In this document: in pieces, positions 62,536 through 64,000 of the stretch | Layout of the letters: every line of letters begins with the position of its first letter | Numbering within the stretch: the stretch's first letter is position 1 | Assembly (NCBI RefSeq): GCF_002078875.1 | Contig: NC_034438.1 | Span: 16,449,149 to 16,513,148 of the forward strand | Direction: 5' to 3' | DNA from: Numida meleagris | Lineage: Eukaryota > Chordata > Aves > Galliformes > Numididae | DNA: 64,000 nucleotides | Position numbers and translations under genes: made by a program | Notes under the pieces: generated by a model | What the model saw: only the letters and a program-made list of their open reading frames with translations | What the model was told of the DNA's origin: nothing | Database searches by the model: none

Positions 62536-63949
62536 CAACAAACGACTACCTCAACTACTTCACCACCAGTGAACATAACCATTCCTGTTATCTGTACTAT
62601 AACATCACATGAGCATATGAAAAAAAGTCAATAACACTGAATAAATTGTACAAACTTAATGAATCTAAGACACAAATCTTAGTAAGACAAAGGCTGCCCA
62701 TTCTGATCCTGAGGTCTACTTGCAACAGAGGTAATAATTCCACTCTAGAAGTAACGAAGATGTAAAATGTACATATAGCATTAGGTTTAACAACATGCAT
62801 ACTTGGAATGTTAGCCTCTAAAATCAGGTAGGAGCTTAAAGAACAAAAGCTAAGAGGAACAAAGATGGTTGTCCAAATACTATGAATAGAAAAGCTTATA
62901 CTTTGAGGTATCTTTGAAAGAACTAGTTTGTATTACAGAACAGACTGAGCCCAAGGTCGCAACATGATGAGAACAGCATCATTAATGCTACCACTGATGA
63001 TGTGCAAAATCATGGATCTTAACACACTCCTTTTGCTGCTTTTTGAATACTTACTACAACAAATTATTTGACTTGGCGCGGTATAACTTAAACATCTCGT
63101 ATTTTGAAAGCTTTTGATAGACCTTTCAGAGGCAAAGCTGGCAATCTACATCCTTATTAGGCGCCTAAACAAAAGCACTCTGCTTTTCACCAAATTCAGA
63201 CACAGATATGCCATCCCACTTCCTCTCTAGCTTCAATGTTTTGTCCACAAGCTATTCCCTGAGACATTCTGCTAACAGCAGAAAACTATATGTTACAACA
63301 CCAAAACAGAAGAATAGGCAAAAATGATCATACTTTGGGAGAAGATGTATTGTCATGCCAGAGGGAGAGAGCACAAAAGATCTTAGGAAGAGCTGATGAG
63401 CTGAAAGAAAAGCGAAAGCACTGAGCATTCTGGAGCATTAACCTAAGACTTCCTGTAAGCATTGAGGCCTGATCTGCATCCACATCACAGAATCCTTCAC
63501 CACGCTGAGGAGTACCTTCAGCCTGGATGTGATAGCTTCAGCTAGGCTTCCCTCAGGCAGCATAAACTTTTTCTATACTAAAGTGAGGCATGAAAAGTTC
63601 TCAGTTTAAGTGATCCATGGCTTGAAAAGGTTGAGGCAGAAGTTGCAATTACATACTTGCTTTTTACCAAGTTTGAAAACTGTGGACTGGTACGGCTCCA
63701 GTCTTTAGCCACTAATTCACCAGTAGGAATCACAGATCCCAGAGAGATTCTAACAACATGCAGAGAACTGCAGTGAAGAGAAATGGGAACTTTGGAGTTC
63801 TCATAGTCTGGGCTCCTTGCCTGAAGGTACCCTACCAAACAGACAGGCCAGTTAACACCACCACCAGGCAGGCCACCTGTGGCTTTCTCTCTGTGAGTCG
63901 TATAAACCTCCAAAGAGACAGCTGCCACCACACCTCCCTTTCATCCTTC

Positions 63950-64000
63950 TAGTACTTTCTTCCTGATGTCCAATCTGAGCCACCCAGCCCACAACTTCTG
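63950..64000 (-). mobile_element. CR1 fragment cut by the window edge
   Basis: The last 50 bases read TACTTTCTTCCTGATGTCC, AATCTGAGCCACCCAG and CACAACTTCTG. This is the order of the antisense CR1 ORF2 C-terminus: the complement of the NFF-RVV block, then the FRLDIR region, then the LKL region. The 18891-19357 copy has the same order (TTTCCTAATGTCCAGTCTAAATC...). No tail repeat is seen on the left, so the 3' end has decayed or was lost. The rest of the element lies beyond the window. Confidence 0.65.

Larger units (their letters stand above)
61041..63949. other. Non-coding DNA, no gene seen
   Basis: AT-rich with a (GAAAA)4 tract at 61931-61950 and an A17 run at 62519-62535. A 116-codon plus frame at 62001-62351 has no recognisable domain and ends in a Lys/Asn-rich stretch, so it is probably a chance frame. 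Confidence 0.5.

Noticed and set aside
62987..63005. CTGATGATG resembling a snoRNA C box
   Set aside because: No D box and terminal stem at suitable spacing could be recognised; such short motifs are common by chance.

Overview
The window looks like vertebrate nuclear DNA from a bird. The main reason is a set of about ten insertions of chicken-repeat-1 (CR1) non-LTR retrotransposons. These are recognisable by the C-terminal part of their ORF2 protein, by their 3' tails built from the short ATTCTGTG/ATTCTATG repeat, and in one near-complete copy by an ORF1 esterase-like domain. The rest is AT-rich, with long A or T runs and many stop codons in all frames, as expected of avian intergenic or intronic DNA. 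A galliform such as chicken is plausible but not proven; no host gene is available to settle the species.

I found no host protein-coding gene, rRNA, tRNA, CRISPR array or operon-like structure that I could support. Apart from CR1 remnants, the open frames are the lengths expected by chance and show no domain I recognise. The window is therefore probably a gene desert or the inside of a very large intron.

Layout: 1-1311 unannotated; 1312-1865 CR1 3' end (+) with an intact ORF2 C-terminus; 1866-15529 AT-rich single-copy-looking DNA with simple repeats, a hairpin and a diverged tandem duplication; 15530-15592 a CR1 tail remnant (+); 16384-16805 a probable solo retroviral LTR; 17690-18180 an old internal CR1 reverse-transcriptase fragment (-); 18891-19357 CR1 3' end (-); 20893-21515 CR1 3' end of another lineage (-); 25664-26289 CR1 3' end of a third type (+); 26290-44130 mostly unannotated, with one old CR1 tail at 38099-38180 (-); 44131-45133 CR1 3' part (+), joined without a gap to 45134-48845, a near-full-length CR1 (+); 48846-63949 unannotated, with a 60-base homopurine tract, two locally GC-richer patches and a 25-bp tandem duplication; 63950-64000 the start of another CR1 (-) that continues past the window.

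The recognisable coding sequences are all retrotransposon remnants, and all are broken. The near-full-length copy keeps the order coiled-coil/ORF1 esterase, APE endonuclease, reverse transcriptase, C-terminal domain, but carries in-frame stops, frameshifts, small deletions and a changed endonuclease residue. The other copies are 5'-truncated, the normal outcome of target-primed reverse transcription. I saw no convincing new biological system. The most interesting items are the head-to-tail CR1 pair at 44131-48845, the probable LTR, and the two GC-richer patches near 51.2-52.0 kb and 53.9-54.4 kb.
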